From contig OX638131.1 in assembly GCA_951804985.1 (NCBI GenBank), forward strand, positions 106,040,464-106,104,463: a DNA stretch of 64,000 nucleotides, written 5' to 3'. How positions within the stretch are numbered: the first letter of the stretch is position 1; every line of letters begins with the position of its first letter. Under the pieces are notes generated by a model. That model was not told where the DNA came from. It saw only the letters and a program-made list of their open reading frames with translations, and did not search any database. A program made the translations under genes and the position numbers. Source of the stretch: Dryomyza anilis. Taxonomy: Eukaryota; Arthropoda; Insecta; Diptera; Dryomyzidae. Of the stretch, positions 22,380 to 34,056 are shown one piece after another.

Positions 22380-23900
22380 TTGGCCCAATATTTTGCGTGT
22401 ATTATTTTTGCAGTTTTATTTTTTGTTTTTTCTATATTTTTATTTTTTTGTTCAAATTTGCCGCCACGCTGCTGTTACAATTCACGTTACCAGAGCAGCG
22501 TCACAGCTCTGTTAAACGACATACCACATACCATTTCGCACATATATTCGTCCATTGCTGGTAACATGTCTGTTGGCTCTATTATTTTTACTGATTGAAT
22601 TTTTTTTATTTTTAATTTTTTACTTTTTCATCTACTATTTTCTGTTATTTCGTTTATTTTAACAAGTTTGTTTTAAAAACATTTTTGTGCTTTTTGAGTT
22701 TTTTTTTTGTATTTCTACACGCTGTTTGGTTTTTATTGAATATCTCTTTGATTACAAGGTTTTTTTTTTCTTTCTTTCCATCGGAGCCATAATACAAACA
22801 TAAATTAATAATCAAAAAAACACATTGCAAAAAAATATCATTGAAAAATCCTACTTTGCTCCAGTTTCGAACATTGTGACAGTTTTGCGCGAAAAAAATT
22901 CGCTTTTACAGTCTGCAAAATGTTTTAATGGTCGCTTCGCGTCGCGCTGTGTGTTTTTGGGTTAATTTTGTGCCGCATTTCTTCGTAATGTTGGCGCTGA
23001 CATTTATGAATGGATTATAAATTGACAATAGTCGCGATATTTAGCAATTTTAATATTAATTATTTTGCTGCAGCATTAAGTGGGCAGTCAAAGGATTTGT
23101 GATGTTAGATAAGATTGAAATATGTAATATGATAAATTTCTATATTTTTTGTGAAGTTTAGATGTAACAAAAAAATAAATAACATTTTATTTAAAAGTAG
23201 AACTTTTCGACAAATTTCAAGATTTTTTTTAATTCCGTCTAATTTAGAAAATATAAATGTTGAAAAATATTTACAATGTTATAATTATTTTTAGAGTATA
23301 CAATTTGAAATTTAAACTTTTTCATGCACTACTTTTGAAAAAGAGTTTTCAAAAATCTTAAAATCTTCAAATTCATTAATTTATATTTAATATACTAATG
23401 AATGCTAATATTCAACTCACATCTGTTTTGAAGATATTTGAATCTAAACTCGGAAATTTAGATTTTTTTTAGAAATCATTTCAAATATTTATTTTAGCAT
23501 TTACGATGAACTTATAAACCAATGGTATGGTTATACTGAGCATAGTACAAATTAACTATCAAAATTACTAACATTTTTCTATAAGCTCTACTTTTTAATG
23601 TATTCCCTGTAAACATTATTTTGTTAGGAGAAAGATTCATAGGTTGGGCCGGTCCGTAGGCCTAGCTGCTTTTATGGTTTTTTACATTGGAAACCTTAAA
23701 GTGTTAATGCTTGATATCAACTAACATTGCACTCTAACTTTTAGCGAACATATGAAGTGAAAATATCTATTACTTATAACATATCCAGACATAGACAAAA
23801 AATGACTTAAAAATAGGTTGGAGCAGTCTGAATAAACTGACGTCACTAGTGGAAGGTGACCTCGGGGTCAATTAAATCTATGGCTGAGCAGTATTGACCT
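22380..23900. other. upstream DNA of the 19690 gene and gene-free spacer
   Basis: 22440-23000 is of mixed composition with GCGC-rich words and 'tttgctccagttt', which also occurs upstream of the 57540 gene near 60174. 23000-23900 is AT-rich and featureless to the eye. No exon is supported. Confidence 0.4.
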
Positions 23901-23918
23901 CCGATACCGTTTCAACAA

Positions 23919-24006
23919 TATATAAAAGTTGATGATCGAATGCCAGTTTTTGACGGGTTCCAAAACAACATCTTTTTTTGTTTTTGACACTATCACGAGG
24001 TAAGCA
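23919..24006 (+). promoter_or_regulatory. candidate promoter and non-coding first exon
   Basis: TATATAAAAG (23919-23928), an initiator-like CCAGTTTTT 26 bases on, then about 55 bases ending in a strong donor (CACGAG followed by GTAAGC, near 24000). There is no ATG inside. No matching downstream exon could be found in the window before 34 kb, so this may be a pseudo-promoter or the 5' end of a gene with distant exons. Confidence 0.25.
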
Positions 24007-24087
24007 TTAATTTTAGTGCCGGATTTTTAATGTTTGGTCTTAAGCCCCAGAGGCACTTCTGATTTTGCAACGCCCCAATTTACCATA

Positions 24088-24828
24088 GTAGGGATTAGAG
24101 ATTTTTTTCTAATCACGCACACTCACTCACGGCCTTTTTTGCTCTACTCACACTCACTCACAATCACGTGAGTAAAATTAAGATTCAATCACAATCACGC
24201 GTTATTCACGTGAATCACGCTAAATCACGTTTTTTACTATTGTTTTCAGAATGCATAAAAATACATAATTCATTTGTAATGTTGGTGAGATGGGTCGACC
24301 GAGCGTGGCACCTCCAATACAACCAACATCTTTAAAACCCAATAATGATGTTATGATGTTATGGATTTAATTAAAATATATTTAAATTTTTAACGGAGAT
24401 GGAAATGTGAAAGACCTTCGATGTTCTTTTCATATAAAAACGTAAAAATTGCCTCGAAGAATAATTCTCCGTTGAACAATTCGTGTAAAATCTTTGAGAA
24501 TTGTCTCTGTAAAAATTATCTGTGGAAAAGAATTATCAATAAAAAAAATAGTCCGGAGTAGAATTTACCAGGGATGAATTGACTTTGGGAAAAACTATTT
24601 TTGAAGTGATTTTTTTTGGTTACTACATTTATAACTCGAATAAAAACGGGACCCCTACACGAACCCCTGGAACAAATTAAACTTAAAAAACAAAATGAAG
24701 TCAATACAGAGTTATCATATATAGTTGAAATTGAAAATTCACATTTTTTCAAAAATGAGTAAAAAAAAAATTGAGTGACACGCGTGATTCACGTGAATCA
24801 CGCTCACATGCCCATCTCTAGTAGGGAT
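24088..24828. mobile_element. nested hAT-like MITE with 8-bp target duplication
   Basis: The element 24096-24820 begins TAGAGAT and ends ATCTCTA, flanked by GTAGGGAT at 24088-24095 and 24821-24828. That 8-mer is the very end of the older hAT element, so this one jumped into its terminus. Both ends are crowded with AATCACG/CACGTGAATCACGC motifs in either orientation (24110-24230, 24778-24805), as expected for subterminal transposase sites. It has no coding capacity. Confidence 0.85.
24290..24690 (+). mobile_element. Helitron-like fragment nested inside the MITE
   Basis: 'gcgtggcacctccaatacaacc' near 24303, degenerate 'gaagaataattctcc' words and 'ggttactacatttataactcg' near 24618 match, in order, the interior of the Helitron at 46415-47478. 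The 15-bp array is missing and no terminus is seen, so it is a deleted or captured piece. Confidence 0.6.
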
Positions 24829-25104
24829 GTCCAAAATGCATCAATGTTTTAAAAACACCCGATATATTGCTTCGATACTTCGATGTTATCCGATGTTATC
24901 CATTCGATACATCGATATATTTTTTCGATATATCGAAGTCACTGTCAAGTGTAAAAAATTCAAGGTGGAAATGAAAGACGAATTACATGACGTAGTCACA
25001 AATGTCGTAGATCTCATGACTCTGAATCCGATGACATTTCTAGTTAGTGGAGTAACCATCAAAAGTTGTTGCAAAAACCTTGAAACGTAACAAAACCGAA
25101 AATA

Positions 25105-25312
25105 GCGTTTGCGATGAACTGTCGGTATACTTGGCAAGTACTGTATCATAATTTAATAAAAATCCTTTAAAATTGTGGAAGGATCTCCAGTTACGATTCC
25201 CAAGTTATACAAGATTTCAATGAAATATTTAACTATGGTTGGTAGTTCCGTTCTATCGAAAGCGGTCCAAACGTTCAATCAACAGAGAAATAGATTGAAA
25301 GCTAAATTTTAA
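25105..25312 (+). pseudogene. hAT transposase C-terminal dimerisation domain, frameshifted
   Basis: Translation gives 'DELSVYLAST', a stop, then 'NPLKLWKDLQLRFPSY', and in the next frame 'IPKLYKISMKYLTMVGSSV...NQQRNRLKAKF' ending in TAA. The order D/E-L-x-x-Y-L, N-P-L-x-x-W-K, P-x-L-x-x-x-x-x-K-Y-L, S-S-V and R-N-R-L is the signature of the hAT C-terminal dimerisation region. At least one stop and one frameshift are present. The N-terminal zinc finger and catalytic part are absent, so it is dead. Confidence 0.78.
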
Positions 25313-25704
25313 ATTTTGTTTTTAAAAAGTTTGAATAAGGAGCACTGGCATCGTTAGGAACTCAATAATTTCAAAAGCATGTTTATCAACATTTTATTTC
25401 TTTCTTTTTGTTAACCTCAGAAATGGAATTAAGTACCTTTTATGTTTTGTGTAATAAAAAAAAAGTTTTCAAACCAAACATTTCCTTTTAATTTAATCTA
25501 TTTTAATTTAATTTATTTTATTTTGGTTATTTAGCATATTTTGACGTATAAACCTTTTAAAATTTTCATTAAAATTGAAATTAGTTCCCTAATTATTTTT
25601 CATTTGATTTATCGAAAACATCGATGTTTTTGCTCGATACATCGGAAAACAACGATATAACGAATCGATGTTTTTTTCAGATGGACATACCTATACCATA
25701 GTAA

Positions 25705-26155
25705 TTTTCGACTTTGTTTACATTTAGTGTCGTCGACTCTATGCTTGAAAATCAAATGAATGTGTTGCTCACAACAACAAAGCACAATTACTGACAAAAC
25801 AAAATACCAACAAGACGTAGTTGTAGTGAAGAGGTCTATAATGATGTGCAATATAAATTCAAGTACTGAAATGAACTGCTTATAACATTGATTACTCGGT
25901 GCATTTTAATTTTATATAATGTTTTTATATATCGAACATTTATTTTTTCATTATTGAATTTTCTAAAAAAAATATATACATATATATTCCTTTTTTTTTT
26001 TTTTTGATATATTGCTTTTCGACCAATGCGTTGCTTTTGTCGTACACAATTTTTTTTTAAATTATGTTTGTTGTATTTTATTATAAACACATAAATACGG
26101 ACAACAACATTACTGGCGTCAAGCGCCGAGCGGCATAATTTCACTAATATCAATA
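25705..26155. repeat. dispersed repeat, copy 1
   Basis: Shares ordered blocks with 28735-28945 and 29510-29690: 'gtgttgctcacaa', 'gacgtagttgtagtgaag', 'cttttcgaccaatgcg.tg', 'gtcgtacaca' and 'ataaacacataaatac'. No termini or coding sequence were identified. It directly follows the hAT element. Confidence 0.6.
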
Positions 26156-26159
26156 AAAT

Positions 26160-27085
26160 GCTACTATATTTCTAATATTTATCATCTGAATATTAAGAAA
26201 ATAAATAACTTAGTTATACAAAAAGTAAACAAAATTTATTCTTCTTGATTTTAAGAAGTTAATTTAAATATTGTTGCTGTATTCTTCCAAAAAAAAAACA
26301 CGTGTTCATGTATTTGTTGTTGTTTTCTTCTATCTTGTTTATGTAATATTCGCACATATGCTTTGTTCGTGTCATCGACATCTATTGTGCTTGTCTGTCT
26401 GTCTGAAAGTAAGAGCAATTACTCTTGATATGCGAATATTATAAAATATAAAATAAATTATCTATATTTTAAATTATTTTTTTTTAGTTGCTTTCAACAT
26501 ATCGACAGACAGATACACTAACAAACAGGTGTCGCTAACAGACGTACAACGCGAAACAAAGCACAATAGTGAATATTAAAGACAAAGCCAGATTGAAAAA
26601 ACCACAGTTATACAAACACTTGGTTCTTTAAATTTTACAAACAACATTTTTGATATCTAAGATAAAGGATTTTTCAATAAGAGCGCTACAAAAGTTTTCA
26701 AGGGTTTTTTCAACAGGGACGCTACAAAAGTTGAGCGATAGGGACAGCAAACGACGCCACATTTCTTGCCGGTTTGCCATTTCATGATGGAAAGATATAC
26801 GATTCAACAACGAGTCGAAATTATTAAAATTTACTACCGAAATTCGAATTCGTATATCTTTCCATCATGAAATGGCAAACCTTACTGAAGAGAAATGTTA
26901 AAAGAGCGGCAAGAAATATGGCGTCGTTTGCTGTCCCTGTCGCTCTACTTTCGTAGCGTCCCTGTTGAAAAACTCTTTATTAACCTCTGCATTATCAAGA
27001 AAATTTGGTCTTAGTTACTTTTTTAACAACTAAGTGAATCTGTTTCTTAAAATCAAGAATGTTTACGTATTGCTGTATATCACTT
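26160..27085. mobile_element. dispersed element with CTTAGTTACTTTTTTG-type ends, copy 1
   Basis: Co-linear with 63350-63990: 'tcatctg.atat.aagaaa', 'acttagtt', 'gttgctgtattc', 'aacacgtgttcatg', 'tgtctgtctg.tgaaagtaa', 'acatatcg.cagaga' and 'acaacatttttgata'. Its ends are inverted versions of 'aagaaa..aacttagtt.....aaaagtaa'. A mariner-like foldback element (26663-26979) is inserted in it. No coding capacity was seen. Confidence 0.55.
26663..26979. mobile_element. foldback MITE made of two head-to-head transposon 5' ends, copy 1
   Basis: Bounded by TA dinucleotides (TA target as in Tc1/mariner). The arms are inverted copies of 'tcaacagggacgctac', 'gacagcaaacgacgcca' and 'ggtttgccatttcatgatgg'. 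Each arm contains the start of a transposase frame: on the plus strand at 26784 ATG ATG GAA AGA TAT, reading MMERYTIQQRVEIIKIYYRN, a helix-turn-helix-like N-terminus familiar from insect mariner-type transposases. The element therefore consists of the same 5' end twice, facing itself. A second copy lies at 52783-53083. Confidence 0.72.
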
Positions 27086-28309
27086 CGTCAATTTCCTTCT
27101 GCAATTTGAATTTTTTTTTCCTCGGTGTACTTAGTCTGGCTGGACCATAATAAGACAATGTTACCTTAAGGAATCAATTAAAACCACTTCTCAATATTTC
27201 TTAACAGACTATGCTAAAACAAAAATTATATAGTCCAATAGCAGTTGGTAAGTTAAATTCAAATTGCAGTCAATTAATTAAAGTATTAATTAATAAAGGT
27301 TCTAAAAGTTTCAGCCTATAAGTATGTTCTACCTTTTGTTCTGTCATATTATAAAGTAAACAAAGTATTGAATGTCTTTTTATCATTTTTTAAATATATG
27401 CTTAATATACACATTGAATTGTAAATAATTTGTCAGTTTAAACATATTTTTTAATATTTTTTAAACTAGATTTTTAAAATAAATCAATCTGTTGAAAAAG
27501 TTGTTAATTTTGCGTTGAATTAAATTTCAATTAAAATAAACTCAAATATAATTGCTCCAACTATTTAACCCTGAAATGCATAATAACGATATATAACAAT
27601 TTAGAAACCTTCAAAATAACATAGAATGAACTAACAAAATCACAAGAATCACAAGATAAAAATCTAAAAGATTGCAAAATGTCATACTGCATGTCAGTGG
27701 AAATGATTTAAATTATGCGTAAATATGGCAAATTTGCATATGGATTAAAAATATTTTTAAAAATATGAAAAAAACCGCATGCGTGACGAACACCAGAGCT
27801 AACTGGAGCGTTGGGTAGATAGAGATACTCAAGCAATTATTCAACTCAAAGTCAAAAGCCAATAAATCCATTACACAGCAACAGCGACAACCGCGACCGA
27901 CAGCTATAATAAAATGACACCGAATTGCCGAAAAAATTCGATGTTGATGGCAATTTTTATTTTATATATATATTTTTTTTGTTTTAATTTTTCCTTTTTA
28001 TTTTTTCTATTTTCAAGTTGACGTTTACATGAATGTCTGGTGACAGTTGCACCAAAATATCGCCACCTGACGTCGTAAGTGCCGCCCAAAGGGAATTTCG
28101 ATTTGTGGGCATCAGATGACATCTTAATCCTAAAGTTTGTGTGGTTTGCTAATTGCCTCAAATTACAGAAATTCAACATGCATCGGATTGCAGCAAATGA
28201 CGACATAATCGTGCAAATGAAGTGAACGAAACGAGCCGGTAACTCCCATGTGTAAAATGTAACGTGGTCGCAGACCAGTGGAACAAAATTACAATGAATA
28301 AAATAAAAA
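27086..28309. other. AT-rich gene-free spacer
   Basis: No exon or repeat boundary is supported. 27780-28200 is of more mixed composition and contains a 100-codon minus-strand open frame (27904-28206) without family resemblance or splice context. Confidence 0.4.
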
Positions 28310-28710
28310 TTTATTTTATCATGAAAAGTTAAAATTTTAACTAAAAATTATATATTTCACTCAAATTTAAATTTTTAACAAAAAATGTAATGTTTCACTA
28401 AAAATTTAAATTTTTCATTAAAATACAATTTTTCATTTAAATACTATTTTTAACAAAAATTTCACTTTTTCACTAAAATTCAATTTTTTTACAAAGCATT
28501 CAATTTTTCAATAAAATTTAAATTCACTTTTTCATTTAAATTCACTTTTTAATTTCCCTACAACGATTTTTCATTTTAAATTAAGTTTTTCGTTAAAATA
28601 AATATTCAGTTTTTCATAAATCTGATTTATCAATATATTAAATTAATTTTTTTGTTTAAAAAAATATCAATTTTTTATTTCAAATTAAAAAGTTTTTATT
28701 CACAAATTTA
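28310..28710. repeat. 19-bp A-tract minisatellite, array 3 (degenerate)
   Basis: Loosely periodic 'ttaactaaaaat', 'atttttcactaaaa' and 'ttcaatttttca' words. The orientation is that of array 4 (CACTAAAAATTCAATTTTT) but units are poorly preserved and of uneven length. It looks like an old, decaying member of the family. Confidence 0.7.
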
Positions 28711-28734
28711 ATACCTACTTCAGGCCATTCATTT

Positions 28735-29695
28735 TTTACAAAACATGCACAATCGCCGGACTCTATAATTGAAAGTCAAGTGAATATGTTGCTCACAATA
28801 ACACAAAAAGGCACAAGTAGTGTCAAAAGAAAACTCAAACAAGACATAGTTGTAGTGAAGGTCTAAAAATCGTGTGCAATAAAAATGCAAACACTGTAAT
28901 GCACTGCATTTGACACTGAGTACTAGTGCATTTACTATATTTTTTTTTTGGTTCATTCTTACTCTAAGACATTTTCAAAAGGTATAAGAAAATCATATTG
29001 TTTTCAGTCTACGGAAAACTGTTCTACAAGTTCGTATCTCTGGATTGTGTACAAAATAAAAACACTCTTATGTTTGGTTTAAATTATAACAATTGATAAA
29101 GTTAATTGTTATAATTTAAACCTAACATAAGAGTGTTTTTATTTTGTAAACAATCCAGAGATACGAACTTGTAGAACAGTTTTACACTTTAATAAACAAC
29201 TTTACTAATAATAAATTCTAACAACTGCTGCCTCAGATGCATCGCCCATATATACTGCATGCATCAGATCGACACGTTTGGACAAGCTTTGATATGTTTC
29301 GAGAACTTTCTACTCGGTTCGTGAATGACACATGCTATTGGCACCTCATTCGCACTTATGTGTTTTTAATGCGCTTATTTTCTATCTCTTTCTCGCAAAT
29401 TGCCTCAGTGTGCTGAATGATCTTCCGTTTCTTTCTAACACATAGATTAGTGCGCTAATTTGTCTTGCGTCTCATTTACTCTTACACAGTGGAGCAAATT
29501 ACCTCTTTTTGTTACAATATAATATTTAATATAAAGTTTTTTATTTATCGAACAACATTTATTTATTTTTTAAAGTTTGTTGGATATATTATTTTTCGAC
29601 CAATGCGCTGTTTAGGTCGTACACATTTTTATTTTTTTGAAAAAATAATGTTTGCAGTAATTTTTATAAACACATAAATACCAACAAAAATATTC
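28735..29695. repeat. dispersed repeat, copy 2, split by an insertion
   Basis: The first half (28735-28945) matches 25705-25910 and the second half (29510-29695) matches 25919-26150. The intervening ~560 bases have no counterpart in copy 1 and contain the hairpin at 29015-29184. Confidence 0.5.
29015..29184. repeat. near-perfect 80-bp-arm inverted repeat (hairpin)
   Basis: Left arm 'aaaactgttctacaagttcg...' (29015-29096) and right arm '...cgaacttgtagaacagtttt' (to 29184) are reverse complements with only a few mismatches. They are separated by about 9 bases (gataaagtt). A transcript would fold into one long stem. No terminal duplication is obvious. It could be a palindromic MITE or a hairpin small-RNA source. 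Confidence 0.85.
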
Positions 29696-29935
29696 ACTGT
29701 ACTTGTTGAATTTTCAGCGACAGTAGTGTCATTTGGTTTTGTTTTCAAAACATTGAATGTCTTGAAAAAAATGCCTTGACACTACTTGATACCAATGAAA
29801 TAAATACTGAAGTGAAAAATGTCGACTGTCATTGCAAAATGCACTCAATACTGTAGAGTGTAGTAGTGCATATTTTGCAGAGGGAACTTCAAATAAATTT
29901 GTGCAAAGTCTAGTAGAAAAAATAAATGTAGACAA

Positions 29936-32400
29936 TGCTTATTAGACGAGAAACACTATTTGAGAATGGAATATAATGTAATAGAATTAAAATAAATATA
30001 ATACACTTAAAGAAATTTTGCTTAAGGAAAAGTTTATTATTTTTTATTTACGTATACACCGGGAAACACTTGATTTTTGGGTAAGAATTGCTTGTAAATA
30101 TCGCATTCTTGTTTTGCATACCACAATTTTATGTATATTGATTTAAATCGAAATATGTTATGCTTGAATTTAAATCTGTGGCAATATGAAATAACAATAA
30201 AGCTCGAAATATGCTCAAATTGAGTTAATAATACCATTGAAATCCTCATATACGAATTCATTTTTTATCAAATTTTGATGCAGAGATAAAATCAAAAAAC
30301 GTAAAAGCATATATATTTGTTATTTAATATTTATATTTATTAACAAAAAAAAATGTTTGGAAAAAATTTTAACAAAAACATTTTTCAGATATTTATTTTA
30401 ATTAAGTTTTTCTCAAATTTTCCACAATAATTTTTAAAATATTTTTAAAGATAATTTTCTAAATCAGTTGTAAAGTTAAAAAATGCTCTCCTGAAAAGTT
30501 AAAAAAATTGACTTATGCTCTTATTTCATATTGCCACAGTAATATTACATATTTGGAACAATATTTAAACAATCATTTATTAACAGTTTCCCCAAACAAT
30601 ATATTGTTTCCAACAAAAGTTGTATCGTTAATATAGAATTAAAACCCAAATTTTGTGCAATGAGTATTTATTTATTTATTTATTTATTTATTTTAATTTT
30701 TTTTATGTCTACTGTGCCACAGTGCGACGTCTGGCGGTTATCAACACGTTTTCAACAATTCGTAGACACGATCTAGGTGATTGAATTGGAGCAGCATGAC
30801 GTTGCTGTTGTCGCTGCTGCCCCGACGCACAGTAGCAACATGAAAACATCGATATTTTTACGGACCTTTGAACGAACAACTTGAGTGAACTATTTGTAGA
30901 TTTTACTAAAAGTATTTTTGATTTTTTTAGTTTGTCAACAGCTGAAGGTTATACATGTCCGGTGATTTAGAGGCCGCGCCCATTACATTTACTCCCACCA
31001 CAAATCAAACAAAACAAACCCCAAACAAAAATTTACTTTCACAAGCATTTGTAACAACAATCAATACGCATGACACGAGTTGACAGCAAACATATTTTGT
31101 TTCTTTTTTTTTTTATTTGCAGCACGCAAAGCAAACAAGTTACGCTTGTTGTCAATAAAAATAATATGTGTTACAATGCAGTTGTTGTGCGTTGATAATT
31201 GAGATAATAAATAAAAAAAATAAAAAATTTAAAAATTTAAAAATTTTAAATATTTTCAAATGTATAATAAATTATATGACAAATATAAAAAGTTTAAAAA
31301 ATAAAAAAATTGTGTAAAAAATGCATTTTTACACTTTTTTTAAATGTAAAAACAGCAAACAAAAAATTGTTGATTTAATTAAAGACTTCAAAAAAATTGT
31401 TAAATGGTGCATTATGTCAATTGTGGGAACTGAACAACTTTATTTATGTTTTGCTTTAATTAATTGTTTTTTGATTTAATTTATTTTTTATTTTTTTTTT
31501 AATTTTTATTTTTTTTTAATTTTTATTTTTTTCATAATTTTAAATTTTTGATAATTAAAATAAAAATCATAAAAAAGGCACGCATAATTTATTTCGATGC
31601 ATTGCAATTGCATCACAACATCCAGCCACTTTTTTGCATTTTTAGAGATTTTGTAATTTAATCGCCATAAACGAAACCCACGCCTTTTGCTGTATTTTAT
31701 ACCTTTTAGGCCGACCGCATGCCGCCTGTCGCCTGCCGCATGTCAAACACGCTAATCATTATTATTGCAAAATGCAAAAATTGAAAAAGTGTGTAAAGTG
31801 AATTTTTCTAAATAAAAACGCATAAGTATCCAACGAGATATTCGCCTTAATATATTTACATTTTATTACTTGTTTTTTGCCTTCTTTTTTTTTTTTTTGG
31901 TTTTTCGGTTAACATTTCTGTTACAATTTGGGTTGGGTTTTGGTTACGATTGCGCTGCACCGCACGCGTTGTGTCGCTCATGTGTAGTTTGTATATTTGT
32001 GCAACTAACTGTCTGTCCAACTAACGGCCTGTCTGTCCCGCCTGCCGCCAGATTGCACGCATGTTCGCCTGCAATGCCTAGCTGCCTGTCTACTGCCTGC
32101 GTGCTCTGCTCTGCTCTACCATTTGCCATAAAAATTGTATCTTGTTCTAATTTTATTTTGTCGGTTTGCAAAAACCATTTAAAAAAAATAAATTATAATA
32201 AAAAATATATAAATTTTACGTGCGTAAATTGAGCGCAATTTAGCTGCACTTCAGTTGCACAGTATCAAAACAGCATTAATACAATTTTGCATTCATTTAG
32301 AATGCATAATTAATTCTGCTATTTGGCTGTTTTAATTTGATTTTAAGTTAATTAATTTTAGCACTGTTGGCAAGAATTTTTTATAGTTGAGTTTTTAGCT
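29936..32400. other. gene-free region with patches of complex sequence
   Basis: A (TTTA)n microsatellite lies at about 30664-30692. Patches near 30700-30900 (GTTGCTGTTGTCGCTGCTGCC), 30950-31100 and 31900-32130 (repeated CTGCCTG/CTGTCTG) are richer in G+C than their surroundings. They could be enhancers or remnants, but no exon is supported. The 120-codon plus frame at 31870 starts at TTG and is low-complexity. Confidence 0.4.
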
Positions 32401-33420
32401 TTGAGTTTTTAGTAAAATTTTTTAATATTTTAAATTTTTATAGAGCATCAAATTTTTCACTAAAAATTCAACTTTTACTAAATATTGAATTTTTAACTAA
32501 AAACACAATTGGTCAATATAAATATAATTTTTTAATATAAAAGTTCAATTTTTCACTAGAAAATTAATTTTTTCACTAAAAATTAAATTTTTCACTAAAA
32601 ATTCAACTTTTGCTAAATATTGAATTTTTAACTAAAAACACAATTGGTCAATATAAATATAATTTTTTAATATAAAAATTCAATTTTTCTCTAAAAATTC
32701 AATATTACACTAGAAATTAATTTTACACGAAAAATTCAATTTTTCACTAAATATTAAATTTTTCACTAAAAATTCAATTTTTCATTAAAAATTCAATTTT
32801 TCACTAAAAATTCAATTTTTCACTAAAAATTCAATTTTTCACAAAAAATTCAATTTTTCACTAACAATTCAATTTTTCACTATAAATTCAATTTTTCACT
32901 AAAAATTCAATTTTTCACTAAAAATTTAATTTTCCACTAAAAATTCAATTTTTCACTAAAAATTCAATTTTTCACTAAAAATTCAATTTTTCACTAAAAA
33001 TTCAATTTTTCACTAAAAATTCAATTTTTCACTAAAAATTCAATTTTTCACTAAAAATTCAATTTTTCACTAAAAATTCAATTTTTCACTAAAAATTCAA
33101 TTTTTCACTAAAAATTCAATTTTTCACTAAAAATTCAATTTTTCACTAAAAATTCAATTTTTCACTAAAAATTCAATTTTTCAATAAAAATTCAATTTTT
33201 CACTAAAAATTCAATTTTTCTTTAAAAAAACAATTTTTCACTAAAAATTCAATTTTTCACTAAAAATTCATTTTTTCACTAAAAATTCAATTTTTCACTA
33301 AAAATTCAATTTTTCACTAACAATTCAATTTTTCACTAAAAATTCAATTTTTCACTAAAAATTCAATTTTTCGCTAAAAATTCAAAGTCACTAAAAATCA
33401 GTTTTTCACTTAAAACTAAA
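32400..33420. repeat. 19-bp A-tract minisatellite, array 4
   Basis: A very regular head-to-tail run of CACTAAAAATTCAATTTTT from about 32750 to 33370, with degenerate edges. This is the exact reverse complement of the array 2 unit. Near the left edge a ~122-bp segment ('aaattcaacttttgctaaatattg...') is duplicated (32464 and 32603). No gene overlaps it. Confidence 0.95.
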
Positions 33421-33664
33421 TTCGCAGATCGGCGAACTCGCGTTTCTTTAGTCCGAACTTTGCTTGCGTTTTTTTATTGCTTTCTTCGATCACTTGTGTA
33501 GCGTTAAATAGTATACAATAACAATCACACTTCTATCTGCTGAGTTTACTTTATACATATTGCAGGTGCAACAACAAACATTTTCGAATCAACCCAGTCT
33601 GTCATTACTTGGAGTTCTTCGATGATCCAAGTTTTCTCGAACTAACTGCGATAAAAAGTACTAT

Positions 33665-34056
33665 ATCGTTTCTATATCACTAGAAGTATTAAACAATTTT
33701 AATTCATTAAAACTTAACGAAAAGAGACGATATCGTCGTTGTAGAACTAAAAGTCACCAAATACATTTATATTAAAATCTTAAATTTCAACTTTGTTGGT
33801 AATTATTACAAAAAGAAATTGATACATTTTTAAAGTTGAAATACTAATTGATAGATCCACTTTTTTTTAACATTTGGTACAAATATTGAGCTCATAGACC
33901 AAAAATTGAAAGATATATAAAGATTTTTGTAAATGGATAATTTGCATTTCGAAAATGTAGTTGGTGACTTTTAGTTCTACAACGACGATATCGTCTCTTT
34001 TCGTTAGGTTTTAATGAATTAAAATTGTTTAATACTTCTAGTGATATAGAAACGAT
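33665..34056. mobile_element. foldback element with ~96-bp inverted arms
   Basis: Left arm 33665-33760 and right arm 33961-34056 are reverse complements with one or two mismatches. The spacer is 200 bases of AT-rich sequence. The arms contain the perfect dyad GACGATATCGTC. No clear target duplication is visible. Most likely a non-autonomous DNA transposon, superfamily not assigned. Confidence 0.75.

Larger units (their letters stand above)
24081..25701 (+). mobile_element. hAT-superfamily element with 8-bp target duplication
   Basis: Terminal inverted repeats TAGGGATGTCCA (left) and TGGACATACCTA (right, 25682-25693) match at 11 of 12 positions. They are flanked by the identical 8-mer TACCATAG at 24081-24088 and 25694-25701, the target-duplication length typical of hAT elements. 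Next to both ends lie multiple CGATACATCG/CGATGTTTT words, like hAT subterminal binding repeats. A broken transposase C-terminus lies at about 25105-25312. The left end is interrupted by a second element (24096-24820). Confidence 0.85.

Noticed and set aside
24827..25149. Overlapping 87-codon frames on both strands
   Set aside because: They lie in the hAT element; only the broken C-terminal domain further right resembles transposase.
31870..32232. 120-codon plus frame with Cys/Ala/Pro residues
   Set aside because: It starts at TTG in a T run, has no splice or promoter support, and reflects CTGCCTG-rich DNA.
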